Shown: positions 11,680 to 21,615 of the stretch, piece after piece
Position numbering within the stretch: the stretch's first letter is position 1
Layout: every line of letters begins with the position of its first letter
Assembly (NCBI GenBank): GCA_029959085.1
Contig: JARWIR010000035.1
Location: 5,996,501 to 6,060,500 of the forward strand
Source of the DNA: Nemophila menziesii
Taxonomy: Eukaryota > Streptophyta > Magnoliopsida > Boraginales > Hydrophyllaceae
Length of the DNA: 64,000 nucleotides
Direction: 5' to 3'
Position numbers and translations under genes: made by a program
Notes under the pieces: model-generated
What the model was told of the DNA's origin: nothing
The model's input: only the letters and a program-made list of their open reading frames with translations
The model's database searches: none

Positions 11680-11752
11680 GAAATTATTGAAGCTTTGCCG
11701 GAGGGTTTAATAGAGGCGGCTATGGTGCCGGATTTGACTCCTTTTGGCTATT
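11680..11752 (+). pseudogene. Possible third captured exon fragment
   Basis: After an acceptor-like TCTATCAG, the frame reads KEIIEALPEGLIEAAMVPDL. The same segment in copy 2 (about 21478-21547) has a stop after VTD. It is distinct from both other cargo genes and I do not recognise the parent. It could also be part of the coiled-coil gene. Confidence 0.3.
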
Positions 11753-11757
11753 AATCT

Positions 11758-12052
11758 GTGAAAACCCTAAGAACCGAACGAGGACGTGAATATCTATCTG
11801 ATCAGTTTAAAGAACTGTGTGATGAAAAAGGGATAGTAAATCAACTTACAATTCCTAGAACACCACAACAGAATGGTGTGGCTGAAAGGAGGAATAGAAC
11901 ACTCCTAGAAATTGTTAGGTCTATGATGGCACAATCAAATATTCCAATATTTTATTGGGGAGATGCCTTGCTTACCGGCTGTTATATACTTAACCGAGTA
12001 CCCACAAAGACTATTCCATCAACTCCTTATGAACTATTGGTGGTCCTTTGTG
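11758..12052 (+). pseudogene. Ty1/copia integrase fragment
   Basis: About 95 codons of a Ty1/copia integrase core: KTLRTERGREYLSDQF, then TPQQNGVAERRNRTLLEIVR (the conserved glutamate of the DDE triad is the E of AERRNR), then FYWGDALLTGCYILNRVPTK. It begins abruptly inside the domain at the MULE junction and ends at TPYEL, where the LTR of the gypsy element starts. Neither copia LTR is present. It is a fragment carried in as part of a larger piece. Confidence 0.85.
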
Positions 12053-13578
12053 TGTTCTAAAAATAAATGCAAATGATAATCGAACCACAACCGCAAGTGT
12101 ACGGTTGTCCCAAGTAGTATGTATGATAAAACAGATTCGTTCCAAGGACGGGATGGTTGACTACAATGTTTAGCAAATAATGATTGGTTGCACTTATGAA
12201 AGCAAGTAAATAAAATATGTTTGTTTAGTTTTGTTTATTAAAACTACTAAATGAAAGACAAATTATAAATGCAAGTAAAAGTTAAGACGCAAGTAAAATG
12301 AGTGAAAACGCTGTATGAGAAGTAGTACTTGAGAACGCAAGGATCCTCCCAATCTTATTTCCTAACTTATGTTGTTTAAGGGATAAATTGGTCAATTACA
12401 ATGGTCGGGATTCTAAATTCCTTATACCCCCGTCAGGGTGGACTATAAGGCGATCCTAAAGTGTCACTAGTCCCGTCAGGGTAAATATGACCCACCGTTG
12501 GATGGTTAAGTTTTATTACCTCATTGGCCCTAGAATTAGCTAAGTTCGTCAGAATCAATAGCTTTTATCCTAGATTGAATAATTAATTCTGTACCTAAAC
12601 CCTCCGTCAGGATGATCCACACGCCACATATGAGGAATAGCCTAGATACCAATACCTGTTCTTAGTTCGCGACTCTAAAAACAGTAAATAATCACAAATT
12701 ATCGAAAAGAGTAATAGACCCAATCTAATTTAATTTAACATAAACCCAAATTCAACATTCGTTATTTCATAAAATTGGGATTCACCCATTGTTTGTTCTC
12801 AAGCACTATGAAAAGCTTAGCTCATATTAAAAATAAAAACTAAATTAAAAGAAATGTAATTTATATTTGATTACAAAATTAAAGATAAAAAAGAACCTAA
12901 TTACCGGAATTGGAATGACTCCAGCTCTTGTAGCTTCTTCTTTCTTCCTTCTGTTGCTTCTCTCTGGTGTTTAATCTTGTGGAATGTGAATTGTATGAAA
13001 AATAGAAGCCTAGACCTCCTTTTATAAGCATAAAAACGGATTAGGGCTTGGACAAGAAAATAAAATACTAATTAAATGTCCAAGCCCAAATTCTAAGTCC
13101 AAAATCCCGTAACTGCTGATATGCTTTCACTAAAACGGTTTTTCCCGATGCGTTATGACTCCGATTGACCCCATTCCAGTTGATAAAGTTTCGTAACTCG
13201 ATAAGGAATGTTTTCTTTTCAAAGGCCAGCGGCTAAATCATCGCTTAAGCACCTCGAAATCAGAAATCTCTGGCCTGGAAAATGGATTTTCAGCTCTAAA
13301 AATAATATCTTAGGGATTTATCTTCAAGTCTTGACTCTAATTCACGATCTTTGACTTTCTCCTCGGATTCCTCTCCTAGCTAACATCTAAAACCTGTAAA
13401 CTTCTCACTAAAAATACCAATATTACGCGTAAAAGCTTAATAAATTAAAAATGCTAGAAATAAAAAGGAAATTCTGGATTATTGCATATTTAGTCCAAAA
13501 GTCTATCAAATTAATTAAATAAACACCAAAAATGATGTCTCCCAAGGGTCGAAAATAAGAACAATTAGGGAGACATCA
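12053..13578 (-). mobile_element. 3' LTR of Athila-like gypsy element
   Basis: On the minus strand it begins TGATGTCTCCC at 13578, directly after a polypurine tract. It ends near 12053 in AACA, by comparison with the related fragment at 32972. Length is about 1.5 kb. It contains a TATA box (TTATAAAAGG, near 13015-13028) followed by a CT/GA-rich leader, and three copies of a CCCGTCAGGGT-like motif (12428-12440, 12471-12483, about 12602). The 5' LTR is absent because the element is truncated, so the exact right boundary is uncertain by a few bases. Confidence 0.75.
13015..13028 (-). promoter_or_regulatory. LTR TATA box
   Basis: Minus strand GCTTATAAAAGGAGG, about 550 bases inside the LTR, followed by a CA/AC-rich leader. 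Position and sequence fit the Pol II promoter of the LTR. Confidence 0.5.
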
Positions 13579-13593
13579 AGACCCCCAACTCAA
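13579..13593 (-). other. Polypurine tract of the gypsy element
   Basis: Minus strand TTGAGTTGGGGGTCT immediately before the LTR start TGATGTC. It is the expected primer site for plus-strand synthesis and fixes the LTR boundary. Confidence 0.75.
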
Positions 13594-15213
13594 ACCTTTG
13601 TCGTCCCGACAAAGTAAAACAAAACAAAGGGGTGAAGTAGGCGTATAAACAAGTAGAAGCTAACAAATAAACCCTAAAGCAATTCTCAAAATAAATCTCA
13701 TGTAGCAAACTCTAGAAACTAATATACACATACATCTAAAATGCAACATCAAACATACATAATCTCAATCATAAAATTAAAGTTGCAATGCTTGAAGGTT
13801 ACACTTGTACTCATCTCTGTATGATGGCTATAGGGTGGTCATTAATCCTAACTCGCTTTGAACGCTCCACCTAGTGTATTTCCTATCAACAGAATAATAA
13901 ATTCACTATGCACTTAGGAATCACGAGATCTTTACGGTTATAATATTGGCTTAAGGACGGGTGTGGATGTATATTTGGTAAATTTGAAGTGAGCTTTTGG
14001 CTCTCTCCTCACTTACCATCAACAGTGTCCTCGAGCTTGAGTTAACGCTCAAAAGATGTTCTCACTCACCCATATACGCAACAATTTACCGTCCCATGTC
14101 TACCCACTATTAACAAGATGATTTTCAGAAAAATTCCACTTTGCCGGATGTTTTATTCATTCATATTTTTCTTTTTCTTTTCTCTTTTTTTTTTTGTACA
14201 GAAGCAAACCAGGTTCCCGATTTTGACGAATCCGGGTTCCCGGTTCCTACTGTATGAATTTTCAAATTTTTTCATTTTTTCTTTCTTTTTCATTTTTCTT
14301 CATTCCCGGCAAAGGGTTACAAGTATATATCATCTGCAATTGTGCTACAATACAAAGCACATCGATCCCTACCCATTTAATTTCCCATAAGTGGTCCCAC
14401 CACCCCGAACTCAAGCTCGAGACATGTCTCAGGATTGTGATTCAAGTGCGGGTCATATGGTCATGCCTAATAATCTAAGGGATAATGGCTTATATCGTGG
14501 CTACAAAGAAAAGGCTAAAGGCTCAAAGTGGGCTAAGACGGATAATCATTAATACAAGGGATAGAAGGCTAAGAGGCACAAATGGCTAACAAAGAACTGC
14601 CCCTATCATTTTCCTAAGTTCATAGCTTGTCTTTAGTTCATAACTAGGTGGGTTCTCTACTAATTAGGATTTCACGTTTTACACACCAAACATATTTCTT
14701 GAGTACAAGCTTACTTCATTTGCATTGTTCATTAATTTTTCCTATTAATTACCTATGTTTGCATGCAATTCTAAATGCGTTTTATATCAATCCCTAAAGT
14801 CCACTATTTACTATCATAGATTCATCATAAGTATGCTTAAAGGGATATTTAAAAATTTCTACAGTCAAACGCAACTCCGAAAATTCTTTTATTGAAAGCA
14901 AATAAAGCAAATAACACATAAAAACTGGGATGAGGCAACGAACCCCACCCCAAACTCAAAAATGAGTCGTGCCCCCACGACTCGAAAAGACTCAATAATG
15001 AATTTAAACTAATCTACACTAAGAGGAAAGTTTAGAAAACGTATCTTAACCAGCGCGAGGCTGGTTATCGGTGTTGCGTTATGGACCCTTATCTCGCGTA
15101 ATAGCATCATAAATCAGGTTTTGAAGTGTATTTACGCCTAAGATCGAATTTCACAGTAGGTCCAATTCTTTTGTAACGTTTCCCAAGGTAGCAATCATCT
15201 TCTCCTGATTCTC
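13594..15213 (-). other. Non-coding 3' part of the gypsy element
   Basis: No convincing coding frame. It holds one pair of the 12-bp palindromes (14209-14220 and 14232-14243), a T-rich stretch near 14160-14310, and a further polypurine tract (14943-14958). Just below 15214 the frame of the upstream ORF continues past its stop for about 20 more codons (ENQEKMIATLGNVTKELDLL), so that stop may be a late nonsense mutation. Confidence 0.6.
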
Positions 15214-16365
15214 TTACAACACGTGAATCTTCGATTCCAACTCAGGAACAGTCTTCGCTTTCATTGATTGAGAAGTTCTAGGACTTTTGGTAGCTCGTGT
15301 TGCTTCTTCATGGATATTCTTGATCGTGCTCAAAGCTATACTTACACCAACTGAAACCACGTCAATATCTGCTTTCCTACGCGGAATCTTTGCGTCTAGG
15401 CACAACTGAGTAATAGTACAAGGAAACTTCAGATTTTGTTGTTTCATTGGTGATTTCGCGAACTCCATGATTGTATCATAAATGATCTTAGCAACATCAA
15501 TTAGTTTCTCCTCCAAAATACACTTAATAACAAATATGTGCTCTTTCTTCAACTCAGAAGTGTGTTTAATACCAAAGAAAGTGGGTATTACGAAACGAGA
15601 CCAAACCTTAGCACGAGGTGTCAAATTACTGCTGTAAAACTGTCCAGGATATCTTTCTCCTTCAGGAATTGGGCTAGTCCCATTAACAAACACGGTCCCC
15701 CAAAGGGATTCAAAATCAAAAGAAGGGTCATTAAGAGTCTCTTGGAAAGGGCATGTTCCAGAAAAGTTGGGTAATTTTAAGGATTTCCGAATACGTTCAA
15801 TAGAGAAATGAACTACCTTTTTGCGGATATCAATGGCATCACGGGAGGTGGCTAAACCTTCATAAAATTCTCGCACCAAGGTAGGGATAAACTCAAGCTT
15901 CCTTTCTTGCAACTCTTTCCAACCAAACTTAGCACATGTCACAGCATATTCCTTGTGTTCACTACTCATAATACCCTTAGGAAAATTTGTCTCCTCACCA
16001 AACTTCAAAAATTCAATTCTTTCACGAACCTGAGTATTCCAACAAGTATAAACCCTCTTAGGCTTGTGGGCCCACATCTTCATAAGCGGAGGTTTCTGTT
16101 GAACTGGTACTTCCAGAATCTCTTGTTCAGTTTCCTTCTCAGTGTTCTTCACAATTTCCTCTTCTGGTTCCTTCTCACTTTCTATCTCATCTATCAATCT
16201 TCTCTTTTGACCTGTGATTTCTTTTCTGTTAGAATCAAGCTTAACTTCGTCAATTTTTTGTTTAGGACGCGAATCAAGAATCTCAATAGCTTGATCTTGA
16301 GAACCACCAATGGTGGTCTTTCTTCTAGGAGCAGTTCTTCGAAAATCACCGGTTCTGTTAGTCAT
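15214..16365 (-). CDS. Env-position ORF, putative plant transposon protein domain
   Basis: 383 codons, uninterrupted. The first 110 residues are highly charged and probably disordered (basic, then Glu-rich). Residues about 130-340 resemble the putative plant transposon protein domain (Transposase_32 type) found 3' of pol in Athila-like elements. Signature parts are PRAKVWSRFVIPTFFGIKH, LIDVAKIIYDTI and the L-C-x-D-A-x-I-P motif. No transmembrane segment or signal peptide is visible, so despite its env-like position it does not look like an envelope protein. The start is supported by a purine tract (16372-16384) just upstream. Function unknown. Confidence 0.7.
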   Translation of the reverse strand: MTNRTGDFRRTAPRRKTTIGGSQDQAIEILDSRPKQKIDEVKLDSNRKEITGQKRRLIDEIESEKEPEEEIVKNTEKETEQEILEVPVQQKPPLMKMWAHKPKRVYTCWNTQVRERIEFLKFGEETNFPKGIMSSEHKEYAVTCAKFGWKELQERKLEFIPTLVREFYEGLATSRDAIDIRKKVVHFSIERIRKSLKLPNFSGTCPFQETLNDPSFDFESLWGTVFVNGTSPIPEGERYPGQFYSSNLTPRAKVWSRFVIPTFFGIKHTSELKKEHIFVIKCILEEKLIDVAKIIYDTIMEFAKSPMKQQNLKFPCTITQLCLDAKIPRRKADIDVVSVGVSIALSTIKNIHEEATRATKSPRTSQSMKAKTVPELESKIHVL

Positions 16366-16735
16366 CTCTTACCACCCCAAACTCAAAACTTCAAATAATG
16401 AAAAATTTAGAGAAAAGTTTAGAATTTTGTTGTTTTGAGGCTTAGGAATTGAAGAACTAGGTGGAATATGAGATGGGTCTTGTTTAATTTGGATGGGAGA
16501 AGAAAGAATTGGGTTTAATTTAAGGATTTGATGAAGAAGAATCTTGGGAAAAACTAAGGATTTGATGTTATTTTGGAGAGGAGGTGAGTTGATTTTATTT
16601 TTTTGTGGTGAAAGAGGGTAGGATTTGATGATATATAGTGTTTTGGTTGATGAATTTCGGAGGTGAGGAGGCTATTGGTGCGTTTTAGGTAAAAACTTGC
16701 AGAAGAGGCTAAGAAAACTAGGTTAGGGCCTCCAA

Positions 16736-17270
16736 AACCGACATCACAGCTTCAAAACCGGGTTCCTGGTTTTGGCAAACGGGGTTCCCGGTTCCGCGTC
16801 GCTGTGACGGCGCGGAAAAACAATTATTGATTTTTTTTTTCCAAAACGCACCAAAACGCTGGACCCCAAGACGCGGGGTCAGAGATTTCACTCGCCGAAA
16901 CCGGGTTCCCGGTTCTGTGGAAATGCGGGTACCCGGATTTTCTCGATGGCGCGAGTCAACACGCGCCAAAACGCAGGACCCCAAAACGCTGGGTCAGAAC
17001 TTTTGGATTTTTGCAGCTCCGAAACCGGGTACCCGGTTTTGCCAAATGCGGGTTCCCGATTTTGTGTCGATGGCGCGAACCAAAACGCAGCAAAACGCAA
17101 GCCACCAAGACGCTGGGTCAGAACTTTTCAGAAGTTACAGCATCAAAACCGGGTTCCCGATTTCGAAAATCCGGGTACCCGGTTCCGACGCTGTGTCGTG
17201 AACCAAGACGCCAAGTGTTGCGTTGAAAAGGTTGGTACCAGCTCCAAAACCGGGTTCCCGGATTTTCCTG
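16736..17270 (-). repeat. GC-rich array of paired 12-bp palindromes
   Basis: Palindromes CCGGGTTCCCGG or CCGGGTACCCGG (some with one or two changes) start at 16758, 16781, 16901, 16925, 17025, 17048, 17149, 17171 and 17250. They come in pairs 22-24 bases apart, and pairs repeat about every 124 bases (143, 124, 124, 101). Between pairs are CCAAAACGCTGGGTCAGAAC-like units. Frames stay open by composition only; no protein is conserved. It lies between pol and the downstream ORF. Confidence 0.85.
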
Positions 17271-17496
17271 GACATCCAACAAATTTTTCTCCTATTTTCG
17301 CCTCATCGACCCCAAACTCATGACCTTTTTACCAATGAAATCATCAAAAACAACTACCCTTCCTCATTTCTCAATAATAAACACTAAAATTACGAAAATC
17401 AAACTATTCTAAAATGCAAAAATTAAAAACTCAGCTAATATACAATGAATTGGCTTTTGTTTAACGTCGTTAAGCTCGACGGGTTACCTCACGCTC

Positions 17497-19585
17497 TTAA
17501 GGAGTTTCGAGGAGATACATGACCTCCCCGGGATGTGGATCTTCTGAGCGATTGGTATCTTCACCTCCATGGTATATCTTCAATCTGTGACCGTTAACCA
17601 TAAAGGTACTGTTCTCTAGCGGATGTTCTATTTCTATCGCCCCATGAGGTGTAACTTTGGTCACAATGTATGGACCTGACCACTTAGATCTTAACTTACC
17701 CGGATAATTGCTGAACTTTGAGTTATACTTCAATACTCTTTGCCCCACTTCAAAGTTCTTTGGCCGAATCCGATTGTCACGCCATTTCTTCGTGTTTTCT
17801 TTGTAAAGTTTGGCATTTTCATAAGCATGCAATCGGAATTCGTCAAGTTCATTAAGCTTCATCATACGATTCTTTCCGGCTAAGATAGGATCTAAGTTTA
17901 ACTGCGCAGTTGCCCAATAGGCACCCATTTCAAGCTCTAAATGTAAGTGACAAGCCTTACCATACACCATACGATAACGAGATGCACCTACTGGAGTCTT
18001 AAACGCAGTACGATAAGCCCACAACGCATCATCTAACTTCATTGACCAATCATTTCTTGTAGGACCAACGGTTTTCTCTAGGATTGACTTGACTTCACGG
18101 TTCGATACTTCAGCTTGACCATTGGATTGTGGATGATATGCAGTAGATACACGGTGTCTTACTCCATACTTCTCTAGAACAGTCTTCAGATATTTATTAA
18201 CGAAATGAGATCCTCCATCGCTAATAATTACTCTAGGTGTGCCATTTCTAGTGAAAATATGTGATTTCAAGAACTTAATCACCACTCGTGAATCATTGGT
18301 AGGTAAAGCCACCGCTTCTACCCACTTAGACACATAATCAACAGCCAATAAGATGTAGAGGTTACCATTTGAAGGAACGAAAGGACCCATAAAGTCTATA
18401 CCCCAAACATCGAATATCTCAACCTCTAACACATTATTACGTGGCATCTCATCCCTCTTAGATATGTTTCCGGTAAACTGGCATCTCGTACATTTCTTAA
18501 CATATTCATGACAATCTTTAACAAGAGAAGGCCAGTAAAAACCTGATTGAAATACCTTCGCAGTAGTTCTGTCTCCTTTGAAATGTCCTCCATATAATGA
18601 ATCATGGCATCCAGCTATAATTGCTTCAGTCTCCTCCCTTGCTACACATCTTCGTATCATTTGGTCAGCACAAACTCTATAGAGGAATGGATCCTCCCAA
18701 AAGAACTGTCTAGCACGATGAGCTAACCTCTTTCTTTCTTGATAAGTAGAACCTTCAGGAAAAACACCACTTACCACTAAATTCGCAATATCTGCATACC
18801 ACGGAGCTTCATAATCTCGAACAACGAATAAACTCTCATCAGGAAACTCTTCTCTAACTGCTTCAGTACCACTATTCATCTCTGAACCCTCTAAGCGTGA
18901 TAGATGATTAGCAACCTGATTCTCACAACCCTTTCTATCTTTGATCTCTAAATCGAACTCTTGAAGCAATAACACCCATCTGATTAACCTTGGTTTCGCA
19001 TCCTTCTTTTCCATAAGATATCTGATCGCGGAATGATCTGTATAAACAATAACTTTCGCTCCAAGTAGATAAGAGCGAAATTTATCAAATGAATATACAA
19101 CTGCTAGCAACTCTTTTTCTGTAACTGTGTAATTAATCTGAGCACCACTAAAAGTTTTACTAGCGTATTAAATCGAATGAAAAACCTTCTCTTTTCTCTG
19201 TCCCAATACAGCTCCCATACACAAATCACTCGCATCACACATAACCTCAAACGGTAAATTCCAATCTGAAGGTAACACTATAGGAGCAGAAATAAGCTTT
19301 TCCTTGATTGCTTTGAAGGCCGTTAAGCAAGCTTCATCAAAAAGGAATTTGGAATCCTTTTCAAGTAAGTTGCATAACGGTTTAGCAATCTTAGAAAAAT
19401 CCTTAATAAATCTTCTATAGAAGCCAGCATGGCCAAGAAAACTCCTTACCCCTTTAACAGAAACAGGAGGGGGAAGAGTTTTAATTACCTGTATCTTCAC
19501 TCTATCGACCTCTAATCCAGAACTCGAAACTTTGTGACCCAGAACAATACCTTCACGAACCATGAAATGACACTTCTCCCAATTT
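17497..19585 (-). pseudogene. pol: gypsy pol: RT end, RNase H, integrase, one stop
   Basis: One reading frame from LNWEKCHFMVREG at about 19585 to the stop at 17497, broken only by a TAA at 19168-19170 between VFHSI and YASKTFSG. Order: RT thumb/connection with PPPVSVKGVRSFLGHAGFYR; RNase H with CDASDLCMGAVLG and [12 protein letters not shown]; zinc-binding region with [15 protein letters not shown] and KKCTRCQ; integrase core with [18 protein letters not shown] and [16 protein letters not shown], so all three DDE residues are kept; C-terminal [16 protein letters not shown]. No chromodomain. The RT catalytic YxDD region lies in the missing 5' part, so the element cannot be autonomous. Single nonsense plus truncation suggests a fairly recent copy. 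Confidence 0.85.
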
Positions 19586-19777
19586 AATGTTTTCAGCTTT
19601 TTTGGTTGGATATTTTTTTATTTTAAACTTTATTATTATGTTTGTTTTCGGTTGTATACCATTTTTTATCTTAAACTTTATTATTTTATTTCGTAAGATT
19701 ATATTGCGCATATGATTCGTTGTGGGTAGAGAACTAAGCAATTTTTTTAAAATATCAAAATCATATAATAAAATAAA
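19586..19777. repeat. Duplicated left flank of the MULE
   Basis: Matches 9782-9973 (AATGTTTTCAGC... to TAAAATAAA), the array DNA just left of the MULE. It joins the gypsy RT sequence at a 4-base overlap (AATG). Its presence shows that the right-hand MULE copy kept its original left border. Confidence 0.85.
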
Positions 19778-20100
19778 GGATAAAGCCCTCCCGTGGCCCT
19801 CTAACTATGGAAAAAGTGCAGCATCCGCCCCTGATCTTTGTTTTTACCCTTTCGCGCCATTGATCTAACTAGTTTTTGTCGCCGTTAGCCTTTTTTCTAT
19901 TTTCCTGTCAATTGACCGTTAGTCAATGCTACATGTTGCCATGTCAGCACCACATCACATCCACGTCACCTCAGCTTCATCTCTAACTTAAAATAAAACT
20001 TCCAAGGTTTGAATGCTTCAAACCTTCAACAATTGAGGAAATCTGGAGCTTTTCTACACTAAATCTATGCTTTCTTGTTGATTAAATCATGATTCTTGAA

Positions 20101-20400
20101 CATTTCAGGTCTTCTTCCACAAACAGAAGTAAAACCCCATAACGGAACATAACCAATTTCAAACACACTTTTACTCAATTGTTTCTCAATTGGTACTTCT
20201 AAATCATTAATTTTCAAAACAGTTGATTCTCCAATATCATGTGTTTTAGCTATAAGTTCAACCGCAGAACCTATTTCAAAAACTGCTTCGAAATTTACCA
20301 AATCATCATCGTAAATACTACTTGAATCACTCATTACTGATACAGAATCTTCTTCACTTTCACGAACTGTTACATCATTTATTAAAAAAAATCTTGTACT
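20101..20400 (-). pseudogene. Captured clade-A PP2C (ABI1/ABI2-type) fragment, copy 2
   Basis: Minus strand, open for about 100 homologous codons within a 122-codon frame (20065-20433). The N-terminal part is acidic (DSVSVMSDSSSIYDDDLVNF). The C-terminal part is VPLWGFTSVCGRRPEM, the junction into the phosphatase domain of abscisic-acid co-receptor phosphatases such as ABI1 and ABI2. Sequence similarity ends exactly after that methionine, before the conserved EDA that would follow. The catalytic core is therefore not captured. The last 11-12 codons of the frame and the first few are MULE or junction sequence. Confidence 0.65.
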
Positions 20401-20443
20401 TTTTCCATTGAAGATCGAGACAAGATATCTCACACATTCTATA

Positions 20444-21336
20444 AGCTATAAAAATCGTTTAAAGAATGTGAATAATGCTTTAACAACCTTGAAAGAGCTT
20501 CTCAAAATCAATAACCGGATCTGGTCCCAAGATGATCAACCCGCATCAGCCACATCTCTAGTCTCAGCATTACATACCGAGCTTGAAAAGGTTGGTCTTT
20601 TAGTCAACCAACTCATCCAAGAACAACGATCAGATCAAAATGATTCATGGAAACGGGCAATCGAGGCTATTGAGGTGGAACAGAAATTACGTCGAAGATC
20701 CGAGTCTTTGAACAAGAAACTCGCGAAAGAGTTGGCTGAAACGAAAGCTTCGTTGTTAAAGGCGATTCAAGAACTCAAAGGCGAGATGAGGGTACGATTG
20801 ATAACCGAACAAGTATGTGATAAGTTGAAACGAGAATCAATGAAACTTCATGAGGAATTGGAAAAGAAAAGGGAAACGCTTCATTTAGCGGATAAGTTAA
20901 GTAAATAACGAGTACATATCAAGCTCTCGGAAGCGAATCATTGTTATGAGGCAAAGAAATTCTCCATTAACAAGGTGAGGCGGAAATTCAAAGCTTTTCT
21001 TGGAAAGAAACATACTAAAGACGTGGTCCCTACGCATTTGAGTGTAGTACCCAATGAAGGGGAAGTTGATGATGAATCCAGAGAAGGTGATCTTCATTCC
21101 ATATCGTTAACCATGGATGGTGGTGCTAAGTGCTTCAAGTGGGCCCAGGAACACGCTTTGACTCTTAACTGTGATTCTTGGAGATCAAAACAAGAATGAT
21201 TTTTGATGTGGAAGTTCAAACCAGAGATGGGGTAGGCCCGCAAACACTCAAGAAACTAATAGTACAAAGAAAATATGTTGTGGAGCGACACAAACACCAA
21301 TCGGTTGATATTCTAGGAAGAATGATTGAGAGATAA
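20444..21336 (+). pseudogene. Captured BRANCHLESS TRICHOME/At5g41620-like coiled-coil fragment, copy 2
   Basis: Plus strand. Open from about 20408 to a TAA at 20906-20908 (166 codons), then the same frame continues to 21199. The stop replaces GAA of copy 1 at the start of ERVHIKLSEANH. Features: LKELLKINNRIWSQDDQ, TSLVSALHTELEKVG, RRRSESLNKKLAKELAETK, CDKLKRESMKLHEELEKKR and FKAFLGKKH. All are heptad-like and match the layout of plant BLT/At5g41620 coiled-coil proteins. The C-terminal part shifts frame near 21190 and ends at 21336. The first residues (MKIETRY) are created at the junction with the PP2C fragment. Confidence 0.6.
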
Positions 21337-21615
21337 TTGGTAGATATTTACGGATATACTTAGAATATATGGCATAAATTGCGGCGTCCAACAATTTTGT
21401 TCTACAGTGATCTTAGTTGCACTTTATATAATGATCTTTCGCATATAATGATTTAAAAAAAATGACATTGAATTTCAGAAAGAAATTATTGAAGCTTTGC
21501 CGGAGGGTTTAATAGAGACGGCTATGGTGACGGATTAGACTCCTTTTGGCTATTGATCTGTTAATCTATTTAAGATATTTCGATTTTAGTTTTCCTCCAT
21601 TATTGATCTGTTAAT

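Larger units (their letters stand above)
9974..11757 (+). mobile_element. Pack-MULE copy 1, right end missing
   Basis: Collinear with 19778-21550 at high identity (differences every few tens of bases). It stops at GGCTATTAATCTGT and is followed at once by copia integrase sequence, so the right terminal repeat is absent. It carries the same two captured gene fragments as copy 2 but with its own set of disabling mutations. Confidence 0.85.
12053..19585 (-). mobile_element. Athila-like Ty3/gypsy element, 5'-truncated
   Basis: Minus-strand order: part of RT, RNase H and integrase (19585-17497), a GC-rich palindrome array (17290-16740), an extra ORF in the env position (16365-15214), non-coding DNA, polypurine tract, LTR. 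The 5' LTR, gag, protease and most of RT are missing. The cut is inside the RT sequence LNWEKCHF at about 19585, next to a repeat of the host flank. Pol followed by an extra ORF and no chromodomain fits the Athila/Tat lineage. Together with the copia piece it forms a 7.8-kb block between the MULE copies. Confidence 0.8.

Noticed and set aside
15538..16398. Plus-strand open frames of 78 and 163 codons
   Set aside because: They lie antisense to the 383-codon minus-strand ORF, which has the recognisable domain.
16758..17261. Regular palindromic repeats resembling a CRISPR array
   Set aside because: The sequence is plant nuclear, the repeats are 12-bp pairs in a tandem unit within a retrotransposon, and the spacers are themselves repeated.
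16718..17323. Several overlapping open frames of 70-125 codons on both strands in the GC-rich array
   Set aside because: They are open in many frames at once because of the repeat composition. The peptides just repeat the palindromes and have no independent support.
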